Positions 8,826 through 17,185 of a DNA stretch of 64,000 nt are shown one piece after another (position 1 is the first letter of the stretch; the number at the start of each line of letters is the position of its first letter). The notes under the pieces are model-generated. The model worked only from the letters and a program-made list of their open reading frames with translations. It did not search any database and was not told where the DNA came from. The stretch spans positions 189,203 through 253,202 of the forward strand of contig CAVWDE010000004.1 in the NCBI GenBank assembly GCA_963753685.1, read 5' to 3'. The position numbers and the translations under genes were made by a program. This DNA is from DATAOG01 sp963753685. GTDB lineage: Bacteria > Pseudomonadota > Alphaproteobacteria > Geminicoccales > Geminicoccaceae.

Positions 8826-10469
8826 TCAGCTGGTCGGCACGGGCTCGAGCCAGCCCTGGACCAGGTTGTCGAGCAGCCCGCGGGCGCGCGCATTCCAGCC
8901 CGAGGCCTCGGCATCGGCCATCCCGTCCGGCCGGGCGAGCGCATCGTAGGCGGCGCGCGCGCCGAGGTCCGAGACCATGGTCACGAACACCGCCGGGCGG
9001 TCGCTGGCCGGCAGCAGATAGCCGGCGAGCGCGCCGCCGTAGTTGACCGCGCCGGTCTTGGCCCAGACCCGGAGCGCCGCGGCCGGATCGTCGAAACGAT
9101 CGGTCAGCGTTCCCGACCAGCCACCGGCCGGCAGCAGGGCCGGCAGGGCGTCGGCACGCCAACCGTAGCGGACGATCGCCGCCAGCTGGCGGGGGGTCAA
9201 CCGGGCGCGGCCATCGAGGCCGGAACTGTTGGGCAGGAAGGCGCCCCGCCAGTCGACCTCGGGCATCAGGCGGGCGAGCTGACGGACCAGCGGCGCTCCG
9301 GCAGGATCGGGGCCATAGGCGTGGTCGAGCCGCTGCGCCGCCGACAGACCGATGGTCTCGGCCATCATGTTGTTGCTGTAGAGCAGCATGTCGTGCACGA
9401 GCTGGCGCAAGGGCGCACTCTCGTGGACGGCGATCAGGGTGGACTCGGGCGGCGCCGTGCCGCGCGACGGCAGGCCGAGCACGACGTCCAGGGCCAGCGC
9501 CAGGCGGCGAAAGACCTGCCCGGCGTGCAGCCCCGGGTCCTTGACCGGGAGATCGGTCGCCTGACGCCGACGGCCGCGATCGGCGACCCGCCAGACGACC
9601 GTATCGCCGTGCCGGCTCTCGAACTCGACGCCGCCCGGCGGCAGATTGTCGGGCGAAGCCGCCTCGAAGCGCGCCTCGTCGAGCGGCGGCAGGGTGAAGG
9701 CGTCGACCGCGTTGCCACCGCCGCGCCAGGCGACATGCACACGGTTGAACGCCACCGACAGCGCGCCGATGCCGGGGTTGTAAGCGGCCTCCGGCGGCTG
9801 GTCCGGCGCGATCTCCGACGAGCGCGGCAGCGCCGTGTCGTCGATCAGGAAGTGGCCGTCGACCTGGTGGATGCCGCTGGTCGACAGGTGCACGGCCAGC
9901 TCGAGCAGATCGGCCACGTCGAGTTCCGGGTCGCCGCCGCCTTTGAGAATCAGATCGCCCTCGAGCACGCCGTTCCGGACCGGGCCGCCCGCGCGCAGCT
10001 CGGTGCGGTAGCGATGCTCCGGGCCGAGCACGTCCAGGGCCACGATCGCGGTCGCGAGCTTGGTGGTCGAGGCCGGGATCAGCGCGACATCCGGGTGGAG
10101 CGAGGCGAGTTCGCGGCCGCTCGCCAGATCGAGCAGCAGATAGCCGATCTGGGTGCCCCTGCGAGGTGCTACGATGTCGGCGGTGGTGCCGGGTTCGGCC
10201 GCGATGCTCTCGAGCTTGCCATCGACCTGTCCGCCCTGGACGCCGGGCAGCGGGTCGTCGAGCTGGGTCCGGGCCGGGCTGGTCTCGATCGCGGCCGCCG
10301 CGACGCCGGCCGCGGGCGCGATGACGGCGGGATCGCCGTCGGCCGCGATCGCGGCGATCGGCGCGGGCGCCGGTGCCGGCATCGCCGGCGGCGGCGGGTT
10401 GCTCGCGCAGGCGCACAGGAACACCAGGATACCGAGCGTTGCCCGGCTGAGGCCCGAAAGATCGCGCAT
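8826..10469 (-). CDS. dacB: D-alanyl-D-alanine carboxypeptidase/endopeptidase (PBP4, S13 family), likely lipoprotein
   Basis: A 547-residue S13 penicillin-binding protein that trims peptidoglycan stem peptides or cleaves cross-links in the periplasm. The active-site triad is visible: STTK at 134-137 (Ser nucleophile), SNN in LLYSNNMMAE, and KTG in WAKTGAVNYGG. The N-terminus has a hydrophobic run ending in a lipobox-like FLCA-C (Cys21), then a Pro/Ala-rich linker, so it is probably lipid-anchored. The ATG at 10469 is preferred; an in-frame ATG at 10511 is the alternative. It is monocistronic, with convergent neighbours upstream of its 3' end. Confidence 0.92.
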   Translation of the reverse strand: MRDLSGLSRATLGILVFLCACASNPPPPAMPAPAPAPIAAIAADGDPAVIAPAAGVAAAAIETSPARTQLDDPLPGVQGGQVDGKLESIAAEPGTTADIVAPRRGTQIGYLLLDLASGRELASLHPDVALIPASTTKLATAIVALDVLGPEHRYRTELRAGGPVRNGVLEGDLILKGGGDPELDVADLLELAVHLSTSGIHQVDGHFLIDDTALPRSSEIAPDQPPEAAYNPGIGALSVAFNRVHVAWRGGGNAVDAFTLPPLDEARFEAASPDNLPPGGVEFESRHGDTVVWRVADRGRRRQATDLPVKDPGLHAGQVFRRLALALDVVLGLPSRGTAPPESTLIAVHESAPLRQLVHDMLLYSNNMMAETIGLSAAQRLDHAYGPDPAGAPLVRQLARLMPEVDWRGAFLPNSSGLDGRARLTPRQLAAIVRYGWRADALPALLPAGGWSGTLTDRFDDPAAALRVWAKTGAVNYGGALAGYLLPASDRPAVFVTMVSDLGARAAYDALARPDGMADAEASGWNARARGLLDNLVQGWLEPVPTS

Positions 10470-10596
10470 CGTTGCCAACCCTGGTTCCCCGGCCAATGAC
10501 GTCACCTCCATCTCATTAGCAGAAAATGCCCGGCGACCGCCATCGTTGCTGGGCCACACCCGGGGCCCGGACGCTCCCAGGCGTACTGCAGGGAGC

Positions 10597-11127
10597 CTAA
10601 CCGGTACGCGCATCGGCGCCCGCCTCGAGCAGGGCGAGCAGACCCGCGAGCAGATCCGCGGGCCGCGGCGGGCAACCGCGGATGTGCAGGTCGACCGGCA
10701 CGACTTCGGCGACCCCGCCGGTCACCGCGTAGCTGCCGGCGAACGGGCCGCCGCCCGCGGCGCAGTCGCCGACCGCCACGACCCACTTGGGATCGGGCGT
10801 CGCCTGCCAGGTCCGCCGGAGGGCTTCGGCCATGTTCCGGGTCACCGGCCCGGTCACCAGCAGCACATCCGCGTGGCGCGGCGAGGCGACGAAGCGCAGG
10901 CCGAAGCGCTCGAGGTCGTAAAAGGCGTTGCCCAACGCGTGGATCTCCAGCTCGCAGCCGTTGCACGAGCCGGCATCGACCTCGCGGATCGCAAGCGAGC
11001 GGCCGAGGCGGCGGCGCGCGACACCGTTGACCCTGGCGGCGAGCTCGGCCAGCGCGGCGGCGCCGGGTGCCGGCGCGCGCTCGGTCAAGGGCGGCCGGAA
11101 CAGACTCTGAAGCAAAGTGCGGCGCAT
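10597..11127 (-). CDS. hyfI: hydrogenase-4-like small subunit (HyfI/HycG/NuoB family), intact copy
   Basis: A 176-residue homologue of the NuoB/HycG subunit that carries the N2-type [4Fe-4S] cluster. All four cluster ligands are present: Cys55 and Cys58 (GSCNGCE), Cys122 (GDCAAGGG) and Cys152 (RGCPPRP). It belongs to the hyf-like complex encoded to the right but is separated from hyfG by a gutted second copy and a VanZ-like gene. The ATG at 11127 matches the start of the gutted copy (MRRTLxQxLFRPPLTER). A short degenerate piece of the hyfG 3' end precedes it. Confidence 0.9.
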   Translation of the reverse strand: MRRTLLQSLFRPPLTERAPAPGAAALAELAARVNGVARRRLGRSLAIREVDAGSCNGCELEIHALGNAFYDLERFGLRFVASPRHADVLLVTGPVTRNMAEALRRTWQATPDPKWVVAVGDCAAGGGPFAGSYAVTGGVAEVVPVDLHIRGCPPRPADLLAGLLALLEAGADARTG

Positions 11128-11129
11128 GA

Positions 11130-11158
11130 CTAGCGATCCTGGTCCGGGCAGGAGCAGC
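11130..11158 (-). pseudogene. remnant of the 3' end of hyfG upstream of the intact hyfI
   Basis: Read leftward, these bases encode CSCPDQDR and a stop two bases before the hyfI ATG. The true hyfG ends in CSYSGHDL and a stop, also two bases before the ATG of the gutted hyfI copy. The spacing is the same and the bases around the stop and start are nearly identical (CATGAYTAG on the plus strand). Similarity fades about ten codons upstream. This supports a tandem duplication that included the hyfG tail. Confidence 0.6.
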
Positions 11159-11235
11159 AGGGCCTCGTGCCCGCGCACCAGACCCAGGCGTCGAAGGCGG
11201 TCGCTGAACGCCAGGACGGGCTCGCTCTCATCGCC

Positions 11236-12276
11236 TCAGATCTCGAGACCAGCCGCTCGGGCCCATTCGACCAGCACCACGCCGATCCCGCCGCCGAGCG
11301 TGTTGAGCACCAGGTCGGTGGTCGAGGGATGGCGGACGGGAATGCCGAACTGCAGCATCTCGAGGCTCGCGCTCACCGCAGCAACCGCCAGCAGCAGCGT
11401 CACGGGGCGCCGCCAGCCGCGTCCTGGCCCTCCCCATAGCCACCCCCATAGGCCGAACAGGAGACCGAGCGGCACGTAACCCATCACGTTGACGACGGCG
11501 TCGTGCAGGTTGAAGTCGCGAAACGGTACAAGCGTGAAATATTGGGGGGCGTACCAGAACCGCGCGGGCGAAGCCTCCAGCGTGTCGCGGGCGCCCGCCG
11601 CGGCGTAGTCGATGGCGCTGCCGTCGGTGCGCACGAGCGCCTCCTGGATCTCCCCGAGCCACAATCGCTCGTTGGTCAACTCGCCGCCCAGGGCCAGCCG
11701 ATAGGAGGGGTCCCAGTCGCGGAACGGCTGCGCCGGGAGCGCCGTCTCGAGCCCGATCGGGTGATCGCCCGCCGGGGCCGCGGCCGAGAACCGCAGCCGG
11801 CCGGGCTCGATCGCGAGGTGGATCTCGACCCAGGCGGCAGGCGTCCGGAAGACGCCCGGCAGCTCGGCAAAGGGCCCATCGTCGGCGCGGGTGCCGTTGA
11901 GGCCGGTTTCGGGCGTGCGCAGTCGAAGGATCAGGTTCTCGCCCTCCTGTCCGATCGTGAGGTTGCGGCGATAGGGGTCGGCGGACAGGGTGAAGATGCG
12001 CGCCGGCCCGGTCTGATCCGAGCTGAAGGACCGCACCCGCAGTATGAGCTCCAGGCGCTGCGAGCGCATCGCGGCGGCGACCCAGTCCGGAGGGCTGACC
12101 GAGCGCACGATCCCGGGCGTCGGAAACCGGATTCCGCCCTGCGCGGGCAATTCGGCACCGTTGACAACCCTGGTCGGGAATCCCCAGCGCAGCGGATGGA
12201 ACGGCGACAGCGAGGCGATCGGGTACGCGGCCAGGATCGCGGTCGCCAGGAGGACGCGGAGAACCCGGTTCGGCAT
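11236..12276 (-). CDS. VanZ-like membrane protein with LamG-like extracytoplasmic domain
   Basis: A 346-residue protein. An N-terminal signal-anchor (VLRVLLATAILAAYPIAS) is followed by about 200 residues resembling a LamG/concanavalin-like sandwich (NLTIGQEGENLILRLRTP, WVEIHLAIEPGRL). The C-terminus has VanZ-type membrane helices (VNVMGYVPLGLLFGLWGWLW, EMLQFGIPVRHPSTTDLVLNTLGG). VanZ is linked to glycopeptide tolerance in Gram-positives, but proteobacterial members have no assigned role. The ATG at 12276 is 29 bases after the gutted hyfI copy. It interrupts the hyf operon and has no evident link to respiration. Confidence 0.8.
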   Translation of the reverse strand: MPNRVLRVLLATAILAAYPIASLSPFHPLRWGFPTRVVNGAELPAQGGIRFPTPGIVRSVSPPDWVAAAMRSQRLELILRVRSFSSDQTGPARIFTLSADPYRRNLTIGQEGENLILRLRTPETGLNGTRADDGPFAELPGVFRTPAAWVEIHLAIEPGRLRFSAAAPAGDHPIGLETALPAQPFRDWDPSYRLALGGELTNERLWLGEIQEALVRTDGSAIDYAAAGARDTLEASPARFWYAPQYFTLVPFRDFNLHDAVVNVMGYVPLGLLFGLWGWLWGGPGRGWRRPVTLLLAVAAVSASLEMLQFGIPVRHPSTTDLVLNTLGGGIGVVLVEWARAAGLEI

Positions 12277-12305
12277 GAGGGTCCGGGCGCCGGGGATCGT
12301 CAGGG

Positions 12306-12590
12306 TCACGTCGATCGGCTCCAGTCCTGCCAGGCAAGGGTCGCGGCGGCCGGCGCGGTCGCCTCCGGCGCTTCCAGCCACGCGGGCGCACGGCCAGGGA
12401 TCTGCGGGTCGACCGGCAGGACCTCCGACACCCCGCCGGCCACGGCGCAGCTGCCGGCGCGCAGGCCGAGGCGGCGGCGCGCTGCGCGGTCGACCTCGAC
12501 GGCGAGGTCGCCCGGCCCGGCATCGCCAGGCGCCAGAGCGCGCTCGGTCAGGGGCGGACGGAACAGGATCTGGGGCAGGGTGCGGCGCAT
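12306..12590 (-). pseudogene. gutted second copy of the hyfI-like small subunit
   Basis: A 94-residue open frame starting two bases after the hyfG stop, where the operon's small-subunit gene is expected. Its first 42 residues match the intact copy (MRRTLPQILFRPPLTER, AARRRLG). It then jumps to the segment equivalent to residues 130-150 (AGSCAVAGGVSEVLPVD), so about 87 codons are missing. The loss removes ligands equivalent to Cys55, Cys58 and Cys122, and the fourth ligand motif RGCPPRP has become PGRAPAW. It cannot hold an Fe-S cluster. The frame remains open, so a small protein could still be made. Confidence 0.85.
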
Positions 12591-12592
12591 GA

Positions 12593-14119
12593 TTAGAGGT
12601 CGTGGCCCGAGTAGGAGCAGTTGAAGGATTTGTTGCAGAGCGGGAAGTCGGCCACGATGTTGCCCTCGATCGCGGCCTCGAGCAACGGCCATTGGAACCA
12701 GGAGGCGTCGCGCAGATGGCAGCGCTGGACGCGGCCGTCAGCACCGAGCCGGAGCCAGACCAGCAGGTCGCCGCGGAATGCCTCGATCAGCGCCACGCCT
12801 TCGCCCGCGCCGAGCGGGACCTGCGAACGGATCGCGCCATCGGGCAGACGCGCGAGGATCTGCTCGATCAGCGCCAGGCTCTGCAGCACCTCGCGGATGC
12901 GCACCCAGACGCGGGCGTTGACGTCGCTCTCCTCGAGCACCGGGACCTCGAAGTCGAGCTGGTCGTAGGGTGGATAGCCGGGCGTGCGGCGGGCATCGAA
13001 GGCACGGCCGGCGGCGCGCCCGACATAGCCGCCGGCGCCGAACCTTCGGACCAGCTCGGGTGCCACCCGACCCGTGGCGACCGTCCGGTCCTGGAGCGAG
13101 GCGGTATTGTCGTAAAGCTCGATCAGCGCCGGAAAGCGGCGCCGGATCTCGGCAATCAGCGCGCGCAGCTCCGCCGCGCCGTCCGGCGCGAGGTCCGCCG
13201 CCACACCGGCCGGCCGGATCCGATCCATCATCAGCCGGTGCCCGAAGCCGGCATCGGCCGCGCGCAGCACGCGCTCGCGCAGCACACCGCAATGGGCGTG
13301 CATGAGCGCGAAGGCGGCATCGTTGCAGATCGCGCCGATGTCGCCCAGGTGATTGGCGACCCGCTCCAGCTCAGCCATCAGCGCCCGGAGCCACACGGCC
13401 CGCGCCGGCGGCTCGATGCCGAGCGCCGCCTCGATGGCGCGCGCGAAGCCGAGCGCATAGGCGACCGTGCTGTCGCCGGAGGTGCGCCCCGCGAGCCTGG
13501 CGGCGCGCTCCAGATCGGCGCCCGCGATCAGCCCCTCGATCCCCTTGTGCACGTAACCCAGGCGCTGCTCGAGGCGAACCACGGTCTCGCCACTGGCGGT
13601 GAAGCGGAAATGCCCCGGCTCGATGATCCCGGCGTGCACCGGACCGACCGGAATCTGATGCAGACTCTCGCCTTCGGCCGTGAGGAAAATGTAAGGCTCG
13701 CCGCCCGTGGCCTCGGCCGGACTGGCGGCGAGCGGGTGCCGCACGCCCCAGACCCCGTGATCGAGCCAGCGGCGCGGATCGGGCGCATCGTCCGCGACCA
13801 GGCCGAACAGGTCGGTGATCGTCCGCTCGAGCCGGATCGCCGGCGGATGCAAGGCCGCAACCGACGGGAAGTGACCGTCCGGGCAGGCGAGGCTAAGCAC
13901 GCCGATAGCACCTGCCGGCTCGTCGAGCAGCACCATGTGGACGGCGTCGGCCTCGCCGAACAGGCCGAGCAGGGCGAGCCTGCCCTCGGCAAGCTCGCCG
14001 GCGGCGGCGCTCCAGGTCGCGGCCGATACGGCGACCCGCGGCCAGGGCCGGTGCCCTGCTACCGGGTCGCCCTCGGCGACCAGCACGGCCAGCGGGCCCG
14101 GGTCCGGCATCTGCCTCAA
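12593..14119 (-). CDS. hyfG: hydrogenase-4-like large subunit (HyfG/HycE, NuoC-NuoD fusion) lacking N-terminal Ni cysteines
   Basis: A 508-residue fusion of a NuoC-like N-terminal domain (to about 150) with a NuoD/hydrogenase large-subunit domain (GPVHAGIIEPGHFRF, HKGIEGL at 191-197). True [NiFe] hydrogenases have a CxxC after the RGxE-like motif; here residues 212-224 read RTSGDSTVAYALG with no cysteine. The C-terminus has Cys495 and Cys501 (CNKSFNC) in place of the canonical CxxC. This matches energy-converting hydrogenase-related (Ehr) complexes rather than hydrogenase. It overlaps hyfF by four bases. Confidence 0.9.
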   Translation of the reverse strand: MRQMPDPGPLAVLVAEGDPVAGHRPWPRVAVSAATWSAAAGELAEGRLALLGLFGEADAVHMVLLDEPAGAIGVLSLACPDGHFPSVAALHPPAIRLERTITDLFGLVADDAPDPRRWLDHGVWGVRHPLAASPAEATGGEPYIFLTAEGESLHQIPVGPVHAGIIEPGHFRFTASGETVVRLEQRLGYVHKGIEGLIAGADLERAARLAGRTSGDSTVAYALGFARAIEAALGIEPPARAVWLRALMAELERVANHLGDIGAICNDAAFALMHAHCGVLRERVLRAADAGFGHRLMMDRIRPAGVAADLAPDGAAELRALIAEIRRRFPALIELYDNTASLQDRTVATGRVAPELVRRFGAGGYVGRAAGRAFDARRTPGYPPYDQLDFEVPVLEESDVNARVWVRIREVLQSLALIEQILARLPDGAIRSQVPLGAGEGVALIEAFRGDLLVWLRLGADGRVQRCHLRDASWFQWPLLEAAIEGNIVADFPLCNKSFNCSYSGHDL

Positions 14120-15567
14120 CCCAGCCGCATCGCGACGTTCTGGAACCAGGCGACCAGCGGCCCCGGCAGATAGATGCCGGCCAGCAGCACCAGTCCCAGA
14201 TGCGCGAACATCGGCAGGTAGGAGGCCTGGACCGGCTGGCTGCCCGCGACCGGCGCGCCGAACACCAGGCCCTGCAGGCGCAGCATCAGCGCGCCAAAGC
14301 CGATCAGCAGGCCCGCGACCAGCGGCAGTGCCAGCATGGGCTGCCTGGCAATGGTCGAGCTGACCACCAAAAACTCGCTCATGAAGATGCCGAGCGGTGG
14401 CATGCCGGCGATCGCGACCACGCCCATGACGAGCCCCCAGCCGAGCTTGGGATGGCTCTCGGTCAGGCCCCGGATGTCGGCGATCCTTTGGGTCCCGGTC
14501 GCCTGGGCGATGTGGCCGACGCCGAAGAAGATCGCGGACTTGGTCAGACTGTGCATGGTCATGTGCAAGAGACCGGCGAAGTTCGCGAGCGGGCCGCCCA
14601 TGCCGAAGGCGAAGGTGATGATCCCCATGTGCTCGATCGAGGAATAGGCGAACATCCTTTTGATGTCGCGCCGCCGGTAGAGCATGAAGGCGGCGAAGAT
14701 CAGCGAGACCAGACCCATGGTCACCATCAGCGGGCCGGGGGCGAGCGCGCCGGCGTTGGCTGCGAGCAGCAGCTTGAAGCGCAGCAGCGCGAACAGCGCG
14801 ACGTTGAGCAGCAGCCCCGAGAGCACGGCTGAGATCGGCGTCGGTCCCTCGGCATGCGCATCCGGCAGCCAGGCGTGCAAAGGTGCGAGCCCCACCTTGG
14901 TGCCGTAGCCAAGCAGCAAAAACACGAAGGCAAGGTTAAGCAGGCCCGGGTCGAAGGTGGACGCCCGGCTCGCAAGCACGTTCCAGGCCATGGCGTCCAT
15001 ACCCTCGCCGACCACCGCGCGCGCCGCGAGATAGACCAGGATGGTGCCGAACAGCGCCAGCGCGATGCCAACGCTGCCCAGGATGAAATATTTCCAGGCC
15101 GCCTCGAGCGCCGCCTCGGTGCGGTAGATGCCGACCATCAGCACGGTGGTCAGCGTCGCGACCTCGATCGCGACCCACATCAGGCCGATGTTGTTCGACA
15201 CCAGCGCGAGGTTCATCGCGAACATCAGCACCTGGTACATGGCGTGGTAGAAACGGAGGTAAGTGGGCGTCAGCCGGCCGATCTCGAGCTCGTGGCCGAT
15301 GTAGCTGGCGCTGAAGACGCTGGTGGTGAAGGCGACGAAGGTGTTGAGCGCGATGAACACGACGTTCAGGTCGTCGACCAGCAGCAGCTGGCCCACGGCC
15401 GGGCGCGCGACGAACAGGGTCAGCGCCGCGAGGAAGGTGATCAGCGCGGCGCCGATGTTGAGGCGCGCGCTCAAGCGATAGTCCGGCAGCAGCGCCAGGA
15501 CCGCGGCAGCCGTCGCCGGCACCACCAGGACCGCCGCGACCGCGATCGTGCCGAGCCCACTCGTCAC
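14116..15567 (-). CDS. hyfF: hydrogenase-4-like proton-pumping subunit (HyfF, NuoN/NuoM-type)
   Basis: A 483-residue membrane protein with about 13-14 hydrophobic segments, homologous to the Mrp-antiporter-like subunits of complex I. Visible family marks are the charged helix at LPDAHAEGPTPISAVLSG, the lysine in GTKVGLAPLHAW and the histidine-bearing segment YSSIEHMGIITFAFG. It should contribute a proton or sodium channel to the complex. It overlaps both neighbours by four bases, as expected for coupled translation. Confidence 0.92.
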   Translation of the reverse strand: MTSGLGTIAVAAVLVVPATAAAVLALLPDYRLSARLNIGAALITFLAALTLFVARPAVGQLLLVDDLNVVFIALNTFVAFTTSVFSASYIGHELEIGRLTPTYLRFYHAMYQVLMFAMNLALVSNNIGLMWVAIEVATLTTVLMVGIYRTEAALEAAWKYFILGSVGIALALFGTILVYLAARAVVGEGMDAMAWNVLASRASTFDPGLLNLAFVFLLLGYGTKVGLAPLHAWLPDAHAEGPTPISAVLSGLLLNVALFALLRFKLLLAANAGALAPGPLMVTMGLVSLIFAAFMLYRRRDIKRMFAYSSIEHMGIITFAFGMGGPLANFAGLLHMTMHSLTKSAIFFGVGHIAQATGTQRIADIRGLTESHPKLGWGLVMGVVAIAGMPPLGIFMSEFLVVSSTIARQPMLALPLVAGLLIGFGALMLRLQGLVFGAPVAGSQPVQASYLPMFAHLGLVLLAGIYLPGPLVAWFQNVAMRLG

Positions 15568-16229
15568 GGCTGCTCGCCCCGGAACGCGTCGAGCGCGTGC
15601 ACGTCCACCGTGTCGAAGCGCTCACGGATCCGGAACAGGAAAATGCCGATCACGATGAACGCGATCAGGATCGAGAAGGCGACGCTGATCTCGACCACCA
15701 GCGGCATGCCCTTGGCCCCGGTCGCGGCCAGAACCAGGCCGTTCTCGAGCGACATGAAGCCCACCACCTGGCCGACCGCATTGCGCCGGCTGACCATCAT
15801 CAGGAGCCCGAGCAGGACCACCGAGAGGGCAAACGCGAGATCCTCCCGGGCGAGCGGGTCGGCATTGGCGGACGCCGGCAGCATGACCATGATCGCTAGC
15901 GCCACGAGGCCAATGCCGGCGAGCATGGTGAGGCCGACCCCGACCACGGTCTCGATCGTGCGATGAATCCCGAGCCGGACCACGATCCGGTGCAGCGCCA
16001 TCGGAATCGCGATGCCCTTGAACAGGAGCGCGATCGCGGCGGTGACGTAGAGATGCGGCGCGCCCTGAATGTACGCCTGCCAGGCGACCGAGAGCGCCAG
16101 CACGCAGGCGTGCATGGCAAACGTGTTGAGCAGGCCGAACATCCGGTCCTGGTAGAGCAGCATGAAGCTGAGCAGGACCAGGCCGCCTGCCAGCAGATGC
16201 GCGACATCGAACTCGAAGCCGGTCGCCAT
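15564..16229 (-). CDS. hyfE: hydrogenase-4-like membrane subunit (HyfE, NuoK-like C-terminus)
   Basis: A 221-residue integral membrane protein with about six helices. The C-terminal half carries the NuoK-like segment (GFMSLENGLVLAATGAKGMP, with the conserved Glu in a helix). HyfE-type subunits link the antiporter-like subunits to the NuoH-like HyfC. The ATG at 16229 shares one base with the hyfC stop; upstream in-frame codons are arginine-rich and not protein-like. Confidence 0.9.
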   Translation of the reverse strand: MATGFEFDVAHLLAGGLVLLSFMLLYQDRMFGLLNTFAMHACVLALSVAWQAYIQGAPHLYVTAAIALLFKGIAIPMALHRIVVRLGIHRTIETVVGVGLTMLAGIGLVALAIMVMLPASANADPLAREDLAFALSVVLLGLLMMVSRRNAVGQVVGFMSLENGLVLAATGAKGMPLVVEISVAFSILIAFIVIGIFLFRIRERFDTVDVHALDAFRGEQP

Positions 16230-17185
16230 CAGAGACCGCGCGAGACGAACAGGAGCAACGTGCCGAGCAGGCCGAGCATCAAGGCGGCGCCCAGGAACTG
16301 GGGCACGCGAAAGACCCGCATCTTGGCGATCGCGGTCTCGAACACGGCGAGCAGGAAGCCGCCGACCGCGAGTTTTCCGACATAGGCGACGATACCGGCG
16401 CCGTAGGCGGCCAGGCCGCCGTCGGCGGCCGCCATGCCCCACGGGAGAAAAACGCAGCCGAGCAGCGAGACGTAGAGCAGCAGCTTCAGCGCCGCCGCCA
16501 GCTCGATCATGGCCAGATGGCGACCCGAATATTCGAGCACCATCGCTTCGTGGACCATGGTGAGCTCGAGGTGGGTCGCCGGGTTGTCGACCGGGATGCG
16601 GGCGTTCTCGGCGATCGCGACCATGATCAGCGCGACCAGGGCGAGGCCGAGCGAGACCCTGAGGCTCACGTTGGTCTCGAGCATGAAGCCCGCGATCTGG
16701 GACAGCTCGGTCGTGCCGGCGATCAGCGCGAGCGTGAAGATGATCATGATCATCGCGGGCTCGGCGAGCGAGGCGATCATGACCTCGCGGCTCGAGCCGA
16801 TGCCGCCGAAGCTCGTGCCGACGTCGAGCCCGGCCAGCGCCAGGAAGAAGCGGGCGCTGCCGAGGAGTGCTGTGATCGCGATCAGATCGGCCGACCAGCT
16901 GAACATGAGGCCCGCGGCGAAAGTCGGAATCAGGGCGGCCGCGACCCAGATCGCGGCGAAGATCAGATAGGGGGCGGCCCGGAACAGCCAGGACGCACCC
17001 TCCGCGAGCACGACCTCCTTGCGCAGGAGGCGCAAGAGATCGCGATAGGGCTGGACCAGCGGCGGCCCTTGCCGGCGCAGCAGGCGCGCCTTGAGCTTGC
17101 GCACGAAGCCCACCAGCAGCGGCGCCAGCAGCAGGACCAGCGCCATCTGCGCGCCCTGGACCAGGAGCCCCCCGATCAACGCCAT
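16229..17185 (-). CDS. hyfC: hydrogenase-4-like membrane subunit (HyfC/HycD, NuoH-type)
   Basis: A 318-residue NuoH-family protein with about eight helices. Typical marks are the cytoplasmic loop RRQGPPLVQPYRDLLRLLRK, the acidic loop VDNPATHLELTMVHEAMVLE and DVGTSFGGIGSSREVM. In complex I relatives it forms the quinone-side connector between hydrophilic arm and pump. It overlaps the hyfB 3' end by ten bases. Confidence 0.93.
   Translation of the reverse strand: MALIGGLLVQGAQMALVLLLAPLLVGFVRKLKARLLRRQGPPLVQPYRDLLRLLRKEVVLAEGASWLFRAAPYLIFAAIWVAAALIPTFAAGLMFSWSADLIAITALLGSARFFLALAGLDVGTSFGGIGSSREVMIASLAEPAMIMIIFTLALIAGTTELSQIAGFMLETNVSLRVSLGLALVALIMVAIAENARIPVDNPATHLELTMVHEAMVLEYSGRHLAMIELAAALKLLLYVSLLGCVFLPWGMAAADGGLAAYGAGIVAYVGKLAVGGFLLAVFETAIAKMRVFRVPQFLGAALMLGLLGTLLLFVSRGL

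Noticed and set aside
8173..10416. long leftward frame overlapping dacB and the dehydrogenase gene
   Set aside because: It is a bias-driven open frame with no recognisable fold, overlapping two well-supported genes.
12593..14119. active [NiFe] hydrogenase
   Set aside because: The N-terminal nickel cysteine pair is missing and no maturation genes are nearby.
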